From Bacillota bacterium (lineage in GTDB: Bacteria > Bacillota_I > Bacilli_A > ML615J-28 > CAG-698), in the NCBI GenBank assembly GCA_023422115.1, contig JAEZSA010000093.1:1-27441 (forward strand): a stretch of 27,441 bases of DNA, read 5' to 3'. The translations under genes were made by a program, and so were the position numbers. The first letter of the stretch is position 1, and every line of letters starts with the position of its first letter. The notes beneath the pieces are model-generated. The model did no database searches, had not been told where the DNA came from, and saw nothing but the letters and a program-made list of their open reading frames with translations. Positions 16,605-24,301 of this stretch are shown piece by piece.

Positions 16605-17903
16605 TTATTTCATTAAATCTTCGAATAATGTGGTAATAGAAGGAGTTGTAAGATTACTGTAAAGTGCGACAACAACACCATCTTTAATATGTAAAACTCG
16701 AGGAACAGCGGACAGTGAAAGCGCATCAGAATTGGAAACTCCTACTGCTGTTTCTTTATCTGTTCTCATAAAATTTCCATTCATACTGCGATGAACTGCA
16801 TATATTGGTGCCGAATATGGAAAAAGTTTAGTATAGCGATGATATTGAATTAAAAGAGGTTTCACTGCGTTACATCCAGGGCAACCAGTTCTTAAGAAGA
16901 AAACATAATATTCAGAATCTGTAACTTTGAAAATATCATCCCATAAAACATAGTCAAAGGAACCTGTGATTCTCACCTCAACGGATTTTGAATCCCCTTC
17001 CTCATTAAAAATAGTCAAAAAATAACGACCAGGAAGATATAGACTAAAGAAATCCGCACTAAAAGTGAAAAAAGTAGATCCTTCTGCATAATGAGAACCA
17101 GCATGAAAGCTCTTGCTGATGTCGTTTCCTACAAACGTAAAGTTTGTTGGCACAAAATCAATTGTTACTGAGGAAGCTTTTGGATTTTCAATAACAAAAT
17201 CAATCACATCTATATTTTTTATTCGTTCTATTTCATTATCAAAGAAATCTGCGATAGGAGCAGGACCAACATAATACGAAGTAATAGCATTGTTTTCAAC
17301 AACTAGTAAAGTTGGAGTATACATTTTTGCCTTACTAATCAAGTCCTCATAATTATCTATCCCTGTCAAATCTTCATTTTTTCCTGAAGAGGACTCTCCT
17401 CCCTCAACAACATAAAAATTATTTTTATAAATAGAATCATAAGATAGAATAAAATCATTGTATTTATAAGAATCTGGTTTTAAAGCTTCACAACCAGTAC
17501 AGCCTTCTCTAGTTACTAAAACATAAAACAAGTCATCTTCTTGAGAGAATATTTGTTCTTTAGTTATATAATTAAACATCTTGTTATACCCAGTAATTGA
17601 AATGTTATAACTATAAAATTCACTTTCACTATGAGCTAACTTTAATACGTAATCTCCCGGATACAAATTCATAAATAAGTCAAAAGGAAGTATAATATCT
17701 TTTTCGTTTTGATAAGAACTGATGTTTAGCCATTCTTTATAAAAACCATCACCTGTGATATTCATAAAATTTACTTCTTCTTTTGGACTTAAAATAATTT
17801 CTGTAGGGGCTTCTTTATCAAACACATAATTAGTATTAGGTTTTACACAACCAATACTAAAAAGAGTAATTAAAAGTAGGATAAAAATAACATGTTTTTT
17901 CAT
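16605..17903 (-). CDS. Lipoprotein with two beta-sandwich/thioredoxin-like modules
   Basis: This 432-residue lipoprotein (lipobox SIGC, C19) contains the same module twice. Module 1 is a beta-rich segment (about 25-106, ending ISITG), then a thioredoxin-like domain with C135-T-G-C138 and cis-Pro in YTPTLLV (P197). Module 2 is a beta-rich segment (about 243-314, ending VRITG), then a thioredoxin-like domain with C341-P-G-C344 and cis-Pro in AVPRVLH (P401). Both redox sites sit in GC-x-GC-x3-KP, as in the convergent 160-residue protein. I infer an extracytoplasmic dithiol oxidoreductase or isomerase with two active sites. I do not know a named family with this architecture. AGGAG precedes the start; ridA ends 14 bp upstream, so the two form an operon. 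Confidence 0.8.
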   Translation of the reverse strand: MKKHVIFILLLITLFSIGCVKPNTNYVFDKEAPTEIILSPKEEVNFMNITGDGFYKEWLNISSYQNEKDIILPFDLFMNLYPGDYVLKLAHSESEFYSYNISITGYNKMFNYITKEQIFSQEDDLFYVLVTREGCTGCEALKPDSYKYNDFILSYDSIYKNNFYVVEGGESSSGKNEDLTGIDNYEDLISKAKMYTPTLLVVENNAITSYYVGPAPIADFFDNEIERIKNIDVIDFVIENPKASSVTIDFVPTNFTFVGNDISKSFHAGSHYAEGSTFFTFSADFFSLYLPGRYFLTIFNEEGDSKSVEVRITGSFDYVLWDDIFKVTDSEYYVFFLRTGCPGCNAVKPLLIQYHRYTKLFPYSAPIYAVHRSMNGNFMRTDKETAVGVSNSDALSLSAVPRVLHIKDGVVVALYSNLTTPSITTLFEDLMK

Positions 17904-17917
17904 ATTATCTCCTAGAA

Positions 17918-18289
17918 TTAAATTTTTGCGATGAACTCGATTTCGATTAACGAGTCTTTTGGTAATTTTGAAACTTCGATAGTTGATCTGGCTGGGCGAT
18001 GCTCGCCAAAAAAACTAGCATATATTTCATTAACTATAGAAAAATGATTCATATCTTTTAGGAATATTGTTGTTTTCACAACTTGATTTCTATTTGTTTC
18101 GCTTGCGTCTAGAATCGCAGAAATGTTGCGTAATATTTGCTTCGTTTGATCCACGATACCTATTTTCATTAATCCTGTTTCAGGATCAATTGGTAATTGT
18201 CCTGATCCGAAAATAAAATTATCAATCTTGATTGCTTGTGAATAAGGTCCAACAGCAGCTGGCGCTTTGGTTGTTTTAATAAAATCCAT
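17918..18289 (-). CDS. ridA: RidA family enamine/imine deaminase
   Basis: RidA hydrolyses reactive 2-aminoacrylate-type enamines/imines formed by PLP enzymes. The 123 residues match the family. Visible signatures are APAAVGPYSQAI (9-20), FGSGQLPIDP (27-36), and the carboxylate-binding arginine R101 in RPARSTIEV. AGGAGGT (minus strand, 18294-18300) precedes the ATG. It is the first gene of a two-gene minus-strand unit with the tandem thioredoxin-like lipoprotein. Confidence 0.95.
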   Translation of the reverse strand: MDFIKTTKAPAAVGPYSQAIKIDNFIFGSGQLPIDPETGLMKIGIVDQTKQILRNISAILDASETNRNQVVKTTIFLKDMNHFSIVNEIYASFFGEHRPARSTIEVSKLPKDSLIEIEFIAKI

Positions 18290-18316
18290 AAAAACCTCCT
18301 AATAAATTCTTTCAAC

Positions 18317-18325
18317 ATTATACCA
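18317..18325 (-). promoter_or_regulatory. Extended -10 promoter of ridA
   Basis: On the minus strand TGGTATAAT is an extended -10 about 30 bp before the ridA start. No convincing -35 lies at the usual distance, as is tolerated with a TGn element. Confidence 0.6.
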
Positions 18326-18374
18326 CAATATAACAAATAGATGTGTGAAATTTGCAAAAAAAATTAACTTGTTC

Positions 18375-18403
18375 TTAACAATCATACTTTTATATGGTAT
18401 AAT
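18375..18403 (+). promoter_or_regulatory. Promoter of the Big_2 lipoprotein gene
   Basis: TTAACA (18375-18380), a 17-bp spacer, and TATAAT (18398-18403) with an extended -10 TG (18395-18396). A leader of about 63 bases results. Confidence 0.8.
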
Positions 18404-18435
18404 ATCAAATGATAATGATAAATACTAATTATTTG

Positions 18436-18476
18436 AAAGGAGAAACTCAAGTAAATATTGAGTTAAAACATTTATG
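18436..18476 (+). promoter_or_regulatory. Distant ribosome-binding site with an intervening hairpin
   Basis: AAAGGAG (18436-18442) is 31 bases upstream of the only possible start, ATG 18474 (an in-frame TGA at 18459-18461 excludes earlier starts). Between them ACTCAA (18445-18450) can pair with TTGAGT (18458-18463). Folding this hairpin would bring the Shine-Dalgarno to an effective spacing of roughly 12 bases. This geometry is seen in the sequence; its function is inferred. Confidence 0.5.
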
Positions 18477-19820
18477 AAGAAAAAAGCCTTTTTACTATTA
18501 TTCTTTTTATCTGTTTTATTAACAGGTTGTGCTAATACACAAACAAAAGACGTTTTTCGTTTTGAAGCACATGAAGTAGATTTAATAGTTGGTGAAGCTA
18601 GAGAAATAAAAGTCATTCTAGGAAGCGTTAGTCCAAAAGAAGAAATTGTTTATATTGTAGGAAATTCTTCCATTATTTCTTATGAAGATGAGATACTAAC
18701 AGCGTTATCTGAAGGAACAACCAAACTAACTGCGTATGTAAAAAGTGAACCATTAACACGAGCAATCGTTAATGTTAATGTAGGGAAAGAACCGCTTTCT
18801 TCGTTAAAAATCAAAGGAGTAAATACCCTATTAATTGGTGAACAAGCAACATTTTCTACTGAAGTAACACCAAGTCATCTTGAAAATAAAGTTGTGTGGA
18901 AATCTTCAGATACTAAAGTGGCAACGATTGATGCAAATGGAAAACTAACAGCAATTAAAGCTGGAAATGTAACAATTTCTGCGACTTCAGAATATGATAA
19001 ATCAATAGTAGCAATCAAAAATATTGAAGTAAAATATCATGATGCAACTAAAATTGATATTGAATTCGTCAGTGGAAAAGCCACTATGGCTATTTCTGAA
19101 ACAGCTAAAGTAAAAGCAACTGTTTTTCCGACACTAGCAAATCCAAATTATACATGGACAACTAGTGATGTAAAAGTTGTTACAGTTGATGGTGAAGGGA
19201 ACTTGACAGCTGTTGCTGTGGGAAATGCACAAATTATGGCAACTAGTGCTGATGGTTTGGTTAGTGATGTCATTGATATTACTGTAACTTGGGCTGAAGC
19301 AACAGGCTTGACAGTAAAAGAACCAACAATTGATATTTATGTTAATGATACTTTTAAAATTGAAGCTACTGTAGAGCCATCTAATGCGAATCAAGAAGTT
19401 CAAGTTTCGTTTAATAACGAATCTTTAGTCCAAATGGCGAATAATGTTATTACTTTCCTTGCAGATGGAACGGTAGAAGTAACGATCAAAACTGCGGATG
19501 GAAAAGTGGAAAAGAAACTTACAATCGTGATTAATCCGATTCCTGCACCAACAGAAATAGTCTTTGCCATAACAGATGGGGAAACTACGTTTGATGAAAA
19601 GCAAAGTAATATCGCTCTAACAATTGAAATAAAACCAGAGCATGCCTTACAAGAATTTGAGATTACAAGTAGTGATGAAAATGTAGCAACTATAACTAAA
19701 AAAGGAAATAGTTACGTTCTTAATACAAAAAATCCTGGTACAGTTACAATAACTGCTACCTCTAAGGTTAATCCAGAATTGAAGAAAAGCATAACAATTA
19801 CAGTTAATGCGATCGAATAA
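18474..19820 (+). CDS. Multi-domain Big_2 (Ig-like) surface lipoprotein
   Basis: A 448-residue lipoprotein with lipobox LTGC (C19) and then about five consecutive Ig-like Big_2 modules. The clearest repeats end ATIDANGKLTAIKAGNVTISA, VTVDGEGNLTAVAVGNAQIMA and VATITKKGNSYVLNTKNPGT. No catalytic domain or cell-wall anchor follows the last module, so it is probably an adhesive or structural surface protein, or a scaffold for others. The second module closely resembles the Ig module at the start of the window. The start is forced by an upstream in-frame stop. It is monocistronic, between its own promoter and a terminator. Confidence 0.85.
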   Translation: MKKKAFLLLFFLSVLLTGCANTQTKDVFRFEAHEVDLIVGEAREIKVILGSVSPKEEIVYIVGNSSIISYEDEILTALSEGTTKLTAYVKSEPLTRAIVNVNVGKEPLSSLKIKGVNTLLIGEQATFSTEVTPSHLENKVVWKSSDTKVATIDANGKLTAIKAGNVTISATSEYDKSIVAIKNIEVKYHDATKIDIEFVSGKATMAISETAKVKATVFPTLANPNYTWTTSDVKVVTVDGEGNLTAVAVGNAQIMATSADGLVSDVIDITVTWAEATGLTVKEPTIDIYVNDTFKIEATVEPSNANQEVQVSFNNESLVQMANNVITFLADGTVEVTIKTADGKVEKKLTIVINPIPAPTEIVFAITDGETTFDEKQSNIALTIEIKPEHALQEFEITSSDENVATITKKGNSYVLNTKNPGTVTITATSKVNPELKKSITITVNAIE

Positions 19821-19830
19821 GGAAAAGAAG

Positions 19831-19856
19831 ACACCAGCTAAAAAACTGGTGTTTTT
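19831..19856 (+). terminator. Intrinsic terminator after the Big_2 lipoprotein gene
   Basis: ACACCAG (19831-19837) / CTGGTGT (19846-19852), eight-base A-rich loop, followed by T. Confidence 0.9.
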
Positions 19857-19871
19857 AAATCGGTAGTATTA

Positions 19872-19900
19872 TTGTAATTAATGTTAAAAAATGATAGAAT
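19872..19900 (+). promoter_or_regulatory. Promoter of the mnmG-rsmG-soj-mscS-DUF951 operon
   Basis: TTGTAA (19872-19877), 17-bp spacer, TAGAAT (19895-19900) with TG at 19892-19893. The predicted transcript begins about 10 bases before the mnmG ATG at 19917, so the leader is very short. Confidence 0.65.
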
Positions 19901-19916
19901 AATAACGGTGAAAAAT

Positions 19917-21782
19917 ATGTATGATATTATTGTAATAGGTGGAGGACATGCTGGAGTAGAAGCAGCATTAGCCAGCGCCAGATTAAAAAACAAAACATTA
20001 TTAATAGTTGGGAATAAAAAAATGATTGCAAGTATGCCATGTAATCCTTCTATAGGAGGTCCAGCCAAAGGAATTATTGTCAGAGAAATCGATGCTCTTG
20101 GCGGAGAAATGGCAAAAGCAACAGACAAAACTTTATTGCAATTAAAAATGCTAAATGTGTCAAAAGGACCCGCTGTAAGGGCGTTAAGAGCACAATCGGA
20201 TAAGGTTTTATACCCAAAGTATATGCAGGAAGTGATTGCAAAACAAGAAGATTTAGAGGTTAGAGAAATTTATGTAGAGCAATTATTGGTTGATGGTAAT
20301 AAAGTAGTCGGAGTAAGGCTAGAAAACAAAGAAGAAATAGAAGCGAAAAGCGTCATTATTGCGAGTGGAACGTATCTTGATTCTCGTGTTTTGGTGGGTC
20401 ATAAATTCTGGCAAAGTGGTCCAGATAATCAAAAAACAACATCTAAACTCTCACAAAGCCTTAAGGAAATTGGATTTAAATTAATTCGATTAAAAACAGG
20501 AACACCACCGCGAATCAAAAAGAACACAGTAGATTTCTCTAAAACAGTGGAACAACCTGGTGATAATGCCCCCCTACGTTTTAGCGAAACCACGGATTAT
20601 AAAGAAATTAGACCCTTTGCTCTTCAAGAAAAATGTTATTTAACATATACAACAGAAGCTACACATCAAATAATTAATGATAATTTAGCACTTTCAAGTA
20701 TGTATGGTGGCGTTATAGAAGGTGTTGGACCCAGATATTGCCCATCCATTGAAGCAAAAGTGGTTCGTTTTTCTGATAAAAACAGACATCAAATTTTTCT
20801 TGAACCAGAAAGTTTAGAAATCGATGAAATTTATGTTCAAGGATTCTCAACAAGTTTTCCTCATGAATTACAAGACGAAATGATTCATACAATTCCTGGA
20901 TTAGAAAAAGCAGAAATAGCAAAGTATGCTTATGCAATCGAATATGATGCAATTGATCCTGTACAATTAAAAGCAAGTTTGGAATCCAAAGCCATTAATA
21001 ACTTATTTTTTGCTGGACAAGTCAATGGAACTAGCGGTTATGAAGAAGCAGCCTGCCAAGGATTAATGGCAGGAATCAATGCGAGTCTAAAACTGGCAGG
21101 AAAAGAACCTTTAATTTTGCGAAGAGACGAAGCTTATACCGGTGTTTTAATAGATGACATTATTACAAAAGGAGTGGAAGATCCTTATCGCCTTCTTACA
21201 TCAAGGGCAGAATTTAGATTATTATTGCGTCATGACAACGCAGAAGAGAGATTAATAAAATATGGATATGATATTGGTTTAATTAGCCCAGAAAGATATC
21301 ATAAATTCACAGCTAAACGAAAACAAATTGAAGAATTAAAATCTTTACTAGAAGAAATCATGATTTATCCGAAAAATGAAATTAATGATTATTTATTAGT
21401 TAGTGAAAAAGCGGTAATTAACGAAAAGATTACAGGAAATGAATTTTTGCGTCGTCCGGAAATTGGTTTTGAAGATATTGAATTTGCTATTAAAAAAGAA
21501 ATTCCTTATTCTAAAGAAGTAAAAGATCAAGTAACAATTGAAGTCAAATATGCCGGCTATATTAATAAAGAATATAAAGAGGCCAAGAAAATGGTAGCAA
21601 TGGAAACAAGAAAAATTCCGGAGAATATTGATTATCGTAAAATTACCAATCTTGCGTTGGAAGCCAAAGAAAAGCTAGAAAATGTAAGGCCAACAACAAT
21701 TGCACAAGCATCACGAATAAGTGGAGTGAATCCTAGTGATATCGCTGTTTTGCTTGTTTATTTAGAGGCTCGTCATGAATGA
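19917..21782 (+). CDS. mnmG: tRNA uridine-5-carboxymethylaminomethyl modification enzyme MnmG (GidA)
   Basis: MnmG, with MnmE, uses FAD and methylene-THF to install the cmnm5 group on wobble U34 of certain tRNAs. From ATG 19917 the protein is 621 residues, close to the usual ~625. It starts MYDIIVIGGGHAGVEAAL with dinucleotide-binding GGGHAG (8-13), then MPCNPSIGGPAKG, KTGTPPRIKK and catalytic-Cys GPRYCPSIE (C275), with the C-terminal EARHE. An in-frame ATG at 19881 would add 12 residues, but it lies upstream of the -10, so I reject it. Only GGTGA precedes 19917. The 3' end overlaps rsmG by 8 bp. Confidence 0.96.
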   Translation: MYDIIVIGGGHAGVEAALASARLKNKTLLIVGNKKMIASMPCNPSIGGPAKGIIVREIDALGGEMAKATDKTLLQLKMLNVSKGPAVRALRAQSDKVLYPKYMQEVIAKQEDLEVREIYVEQLLVDGNKVVGVRLENKEEIEAKSVIIASGTYLDSRVLVGHKFWQSGPDNQKTTSKLSQSLKEIGFKLIRLKTGTPPRIKKNTVDFSKTVEQPGDNAPLRFSETTDYKEIRPFALQEKCYLTYTTEATHQIINDNLALSSMYGGVIEGVGPRYCPSIEAKVVRFSDKNRHQIFLEPESLEIDEIYVQGFSTSFPHELQDEMIHTIPGLEKAEIAKYAYAIEYDAIDPVQLKASLESKAINNLFFAGQVNGTSGYEEAACQGLMAGINASLKLAGKEPLILRRDEAYTGVLIDDIITKGVEDPYRLLTSRAEFRLLLRHDNAEERLIKYGYDIGLISPERYHKFTAKRKQIEELKSLLEEIMIYPKNEINDYLLVSEKAVINEKITGNEFLRRPEIGFEDIEFAIKKEIPYSKEVKDQVTIEVKYAGYINKEYKEAKKMVAMETRKIPENIDYRKITNLALEAKEKLENVRPTTIAQASRISGVNPSDIAVLLVYLEARHE

Positions 21783-22461
21783 TTGTCTAGATAGATTCAA
21801 ACTTAACGAAGAACAAAAACAAAAATTCAAACAATATTATCAATTTTTAATTTCTGAAAACGAAAAGATAAATTTAACTTCTATTGTTGAAGAGGATGAG
21901 GTCTATGGAAAACATTTCTATGATTCCTTATCAATGATAGGATTGCTTTCTGATTTGAAGAATAAGAGGATTTGTGATATTGGAAGTGGTGCTGGATTTC
22001 CAAGTATTCCTTTGAAGATATTGGAACCTACCTTGAAGGTAACTATTATTGAGCCAACAGCAAAAAGAGTTAGGTTTTTGAAACAATTATGTGATATACT
22101 TAAACTAACAGAAGTTACTATAATCAATGATCGAGCAGAAAATGCAGTTAAAAACTATCGTGAAAGCTTTGATGTTGTGGTTGCGCGAGCCGTTGCCAAT
22201 CTATCTATCATTCTAGAACTATCCATTCCATTTATTAAAATCGGTGGAAGTTTTGTTGCTTATAAAGGGCAATATTATGAAGATGAATTAGAATTAGCAC
22301 AACGATGCTTAACCATACTAGAGGTCGAGTTGAAAGCAACACATCAATATGAGTTGCCAGCGGATATGGGATCAAGGGTGTTGCTTGAATTTAGTAAAAG
22401 TAAACCTACAAATATGAAATATCCACGAAAATACGCCGATATAAAAAATAAAACATTATAG
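21775..22461 (+). CDS. rsmG: 16S rRNA (guanine527-N7)-methyltransferase RsmG (GidB)
   Basis: RsmG uses S-adenosylmethionine to methylate G527 of 16S rRNA. The 228 residues include the SAM-binding CDIGSGAGFPSIPL (67-80), IIEPTAKRVRFLKQL and ARAVANLSIILELSIPF with GGSFVAYKG, all typical. The start overlaps mnmG by 8 bp, implying translational coupling. The stop (22459-22461) is followed 14 bp later by soj. Confidence 0.96.
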   Translation: MNDCLDRFKLNEEQKQKFKQYYQFLISENEKINLTSIVEEDEVYGKHFYDSLSMIGLLSDLKNKRICDIGSGAGFPSIPLKILEPTLKVTIIEPTAKRVRFLKQLCDILKLTEVTIINDRAENAVKNYRESFDVVVARAVANLSIILELSIPFIKIGGSFVAYKGQYYEDELELAQRCLTILEVELKATHQYELPADMGSRVLLEFSKSKPTNMKYPRKYADIKNKTL

Positions 22462-22475
22462 TGAGGACAATAAAT

Positions 22476-23255
22476 ATGGGAATAATTATCGCCATTGCTA
22501 ACCAAAAAGGTGGAGTAGGTAAAACAACAACAACAATTAACCTTGGTGCGGCACTTGCTCGAGAACAAAAAAGAACCTTGTTGATCGATTTAGATGAACA
22601 GGCTAATGCAACTATTGGAATAGGAATTTCACGAGAAAGTGTTAAAATTAGTTCTTTTGAAGTGTTAACTCAAGACATGGACATTAAAGAAGCAATTTGT
22701 AATACAAAAGATTCTTATTTAGATATCATTCCCTCATCAAACAAATTAGCCATTATTGAAAAAACATTATATGGATATGAGAATAAAGAACAAAACCTCA
22801 TGAGAAGAGTGGAACCAATTAAAAATTGTTATGATTATATCTTGCTTGATTGTCCCCCATCGTTAAGTATTGTTATCGATAATGCCCTATTTGTTAGTGA
22901 TTCGGTGATTATTCCTGTGGAATGTGAATTCTTCGCTTATGATGCGTTGACACAAATGGTTAATAAAATAAATCAAGTACAAAAAGCAAAAAACAAAATA
23001 AATAGATCACTAACAATTGAAGGAGTTCTCCTAACAAAATTAGATAATCGCAATGTGTTTGGGTATAAGATAATTGATAAAGTAAAAGAACTTTTTCCAA
23101 CAAAAACATTTAATACGATTATTAATCGCTCTAGTCATTTACAAGAAGCACCAATGCACGGAAAAACAGTCATTGATTTTGCATATAACTCTCGCGGAAG
23201 TAAAGAATATCGTGAACTCGCCAAAGAAATTATAAATAATAACGAGGTAAAATAG
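22476..23255 (+). CDS. soj: ParA/Soj-family chromosome partitioning ATPase
   Basis: Soj/ParA is a DNA-bound ATPase acting in origin segregation and, in Bacillus, on DnaA. From ATG 22476 it has 259 residues beginning MGIIIAIANQ, followed by the deviant Walker A KGGVGKTT (11-18), LLIDLDEQANAT and YILLDCPPSL. A GTG at 22461 opens the frame five codons earlier, but it overlaps the rsmG stop; GAGG (22463-22466) is spaced nine bases from 22476, which I prefer. The partner ParB/Spo0J, normally next, is missing: mscS follows 1 bp after the stop. Confidence 0.94.
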   Translation: MGIIIAIANQKGGVGKTTTTINLGAALAREQKRTLLIDLDEQANATIGIGISRESVKISSFEVLTQDMDIKEAICNTKDSYLDIIPSSNKLAIIEKTLYGYENKEQNLMRRVEPIKNCYDYILLDCPPSLSIVIDNALFVSDSVIIPVECEFFAYDALTQMVNKINQVQKAKNKINRSLTIEGVLLTKLDNRNVFGYKIIDKVKELFPTKTFNTIINRSSHLQEAPMHGKTVIDFAYNSRGSKEYRELAKEIINNNEVK

Positions 23256-23256
23256 C

Positions 23257-24072
23257 ATGTGGGAAAAAATAGTAGCATTTATTAATGCATCAACAAAACC
23301 GATTATTGAAACAGCCATATTGATTGGTATCACATTTGTTTTATTTGTTTTGATTGCTATTGTTGGAAATAGAATCATTAAAAAACAAAGGGATAAAAAG
23401 AAAAAAGCGATGACACTGACTAAAATGATTCAAAGCATTCTTCGTTATTCTATATTAATTTTAGCAATCATTATGATATTAAGTTTTTGGGGTGTTCAAG
23501 TTGGGCCCATTCTAGCAGGAGCTGGAATTATAGGAATTGTTATTGGTCTTGGAGCACAAGATTTAATTAAGGATTTATTGAGTGGATTTAGTATCATTTT
23601 TGAAAATTATTATGATATTGATGATATTGTTGAAATAAAAGGGTTTAAAGGTAGAGTACTTGATATAGGTTTGAAAACAACAAAATTAATTAATTGGAAA
23701 AACGAAGTAAAAGTGTTTACCAATGGAGATATTAAAGATATTACTAATTTCTCAAAAAATCCTTCTGTAGGGGTAGTTGAAGTTGGAATTAGTTATAATG
23801 AAAACTTAGATAAAGTAATCGGATTGCTAGAAGAAAAACTAGTTGTGATAAAAGAATTGTTTCCCCAAGTAATTGAAGGGCCTAATGTAATCGGTGTTGT
23901 CAATTTTGCTGATAGTGCTATTATCATCAGAATCATTGTTAAGACAGAATCAGAACAACATTATGGGGTAGAACGAGCAATTAGAAAATATATAAAAGAA
24001 ATATTTGATGAGAATGGCATTACAATTCCATTCCCACAATTGGTAGTATATCATGGCGATCATCAAAACTGA
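23257..24072 (+). CDS. MscS-family mechanosensitive ion channel
   Basis: A small-conductance mechanosensitive channel that releases solutes on osmotic downshock. The 271 residues have three hydrophobic helices (about 17-40, 58-80 and 84-110). The last is the Gly/Ala-rich pore helix ILAGAGIIGIVIGLGAQ running into DLLSGFSIIFENYYDIDDIVEIKGFKGRVLDIGLKT... (the MscS beta domain begins here), followed by the C-terminal alpha/beta vestibule. GAGGT lies in the end of soj. The last 20 bp overlap the DUF951 gene. The order soj/(parB)-mscS-DUF951 is common in Firmicutes. Confidence 0.95.
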   Translation: MWEKIVAFINASTKPIIETAILIGITFVLFVLIAIVGNRIIKKQRDKKKKAMTLTKMIQSILRYSILILAIIMILSFWGVQVGPILAGAGIIGIVIGLGAQDLIKDLLSGFSIIFENYYDIDDIVEIKGFKGRVLDIGLKTTKLINWKNEVKVFTNGDIKDITNFSKNPSVGVVEVGISYNENLDKVIGLLEEKLVVIKELFPQVIEGPNVIGVVNFADSAIIIRIIVKTESEQHYGVERAIRKYIKEIFDENGITIPFPQLVVYHGDHQN

Positions 24073-24253
24073 TTATGCTGATGGCGACATTTTAGAATTT
24101 AAAAAACCTCATCCTTGTGGAGGAAAAACATGGAAAATAATTCGTGCAGGGGTTGATTGTAAATTAGAATGTGTAACCTGTAAACGAATTGTTATTATGC
24201 CAAGGATAGAAATAAATAAAAGAATAAAACAAGTAATCAATTCTAGAATATAA
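24053..24253 (+). CDS. DUF951 family small cysteine-rich protein (YyzM-like)
   Basis: A 66-residue cytoplasmic protein of the DUF951 family (YyzM in Bacillus), of unknown function. The family pattern is clear: DILEFKKPHPCGGKTWKIIR, then C36, C40 and C43 in DCKLECVTCKR, and IMPR. With C22 there are four cysteines, suggesting zinc binding (inference). It starts inside the end of mscS (20-bp overlap). Its stop codon lies in the loop of the terminator that ends the operon. Confidence 0.92.
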   Translation: MAIIKTDYADGDILEFKKPHPCGGKTWKIIRAGVDCKLECVTCKRIVIMPRIEINKRIKQVINSRI

Positions 24254-24270
24254 AACTAGAATTGATTTTT
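24235..24270 (+). terminator. Terminator of the mnmG operon
   Basis: A 12-bp stem, AATCAATTCTAG (24235-24246) / CTAGAATTGATT (24256-24267), followed by T. The left arm encodes the last residues of DUF951 and the loop holds its stop codon. Confidence 0.9.
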
Positions 24271-24301
24271 ATGTGAAAGTTCGCAAGAAAGAAGGATTCA
24301 A

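Noticed and set aside
19881..19916. Upstream start of mnmG at ATG 19881
   Set aside because: It lies before the predicted -10 and transcription start, has no ribosome-binding site, and adds residues not found in the family; ATG 19917 gives the standard N-terminus.
22461..22475. GTG 22461 as start of soj
   Set aside because: It overlaps the rsmG stop by a base and has no ribosome-binding site; the GAGG lies between it and ATG 22476.
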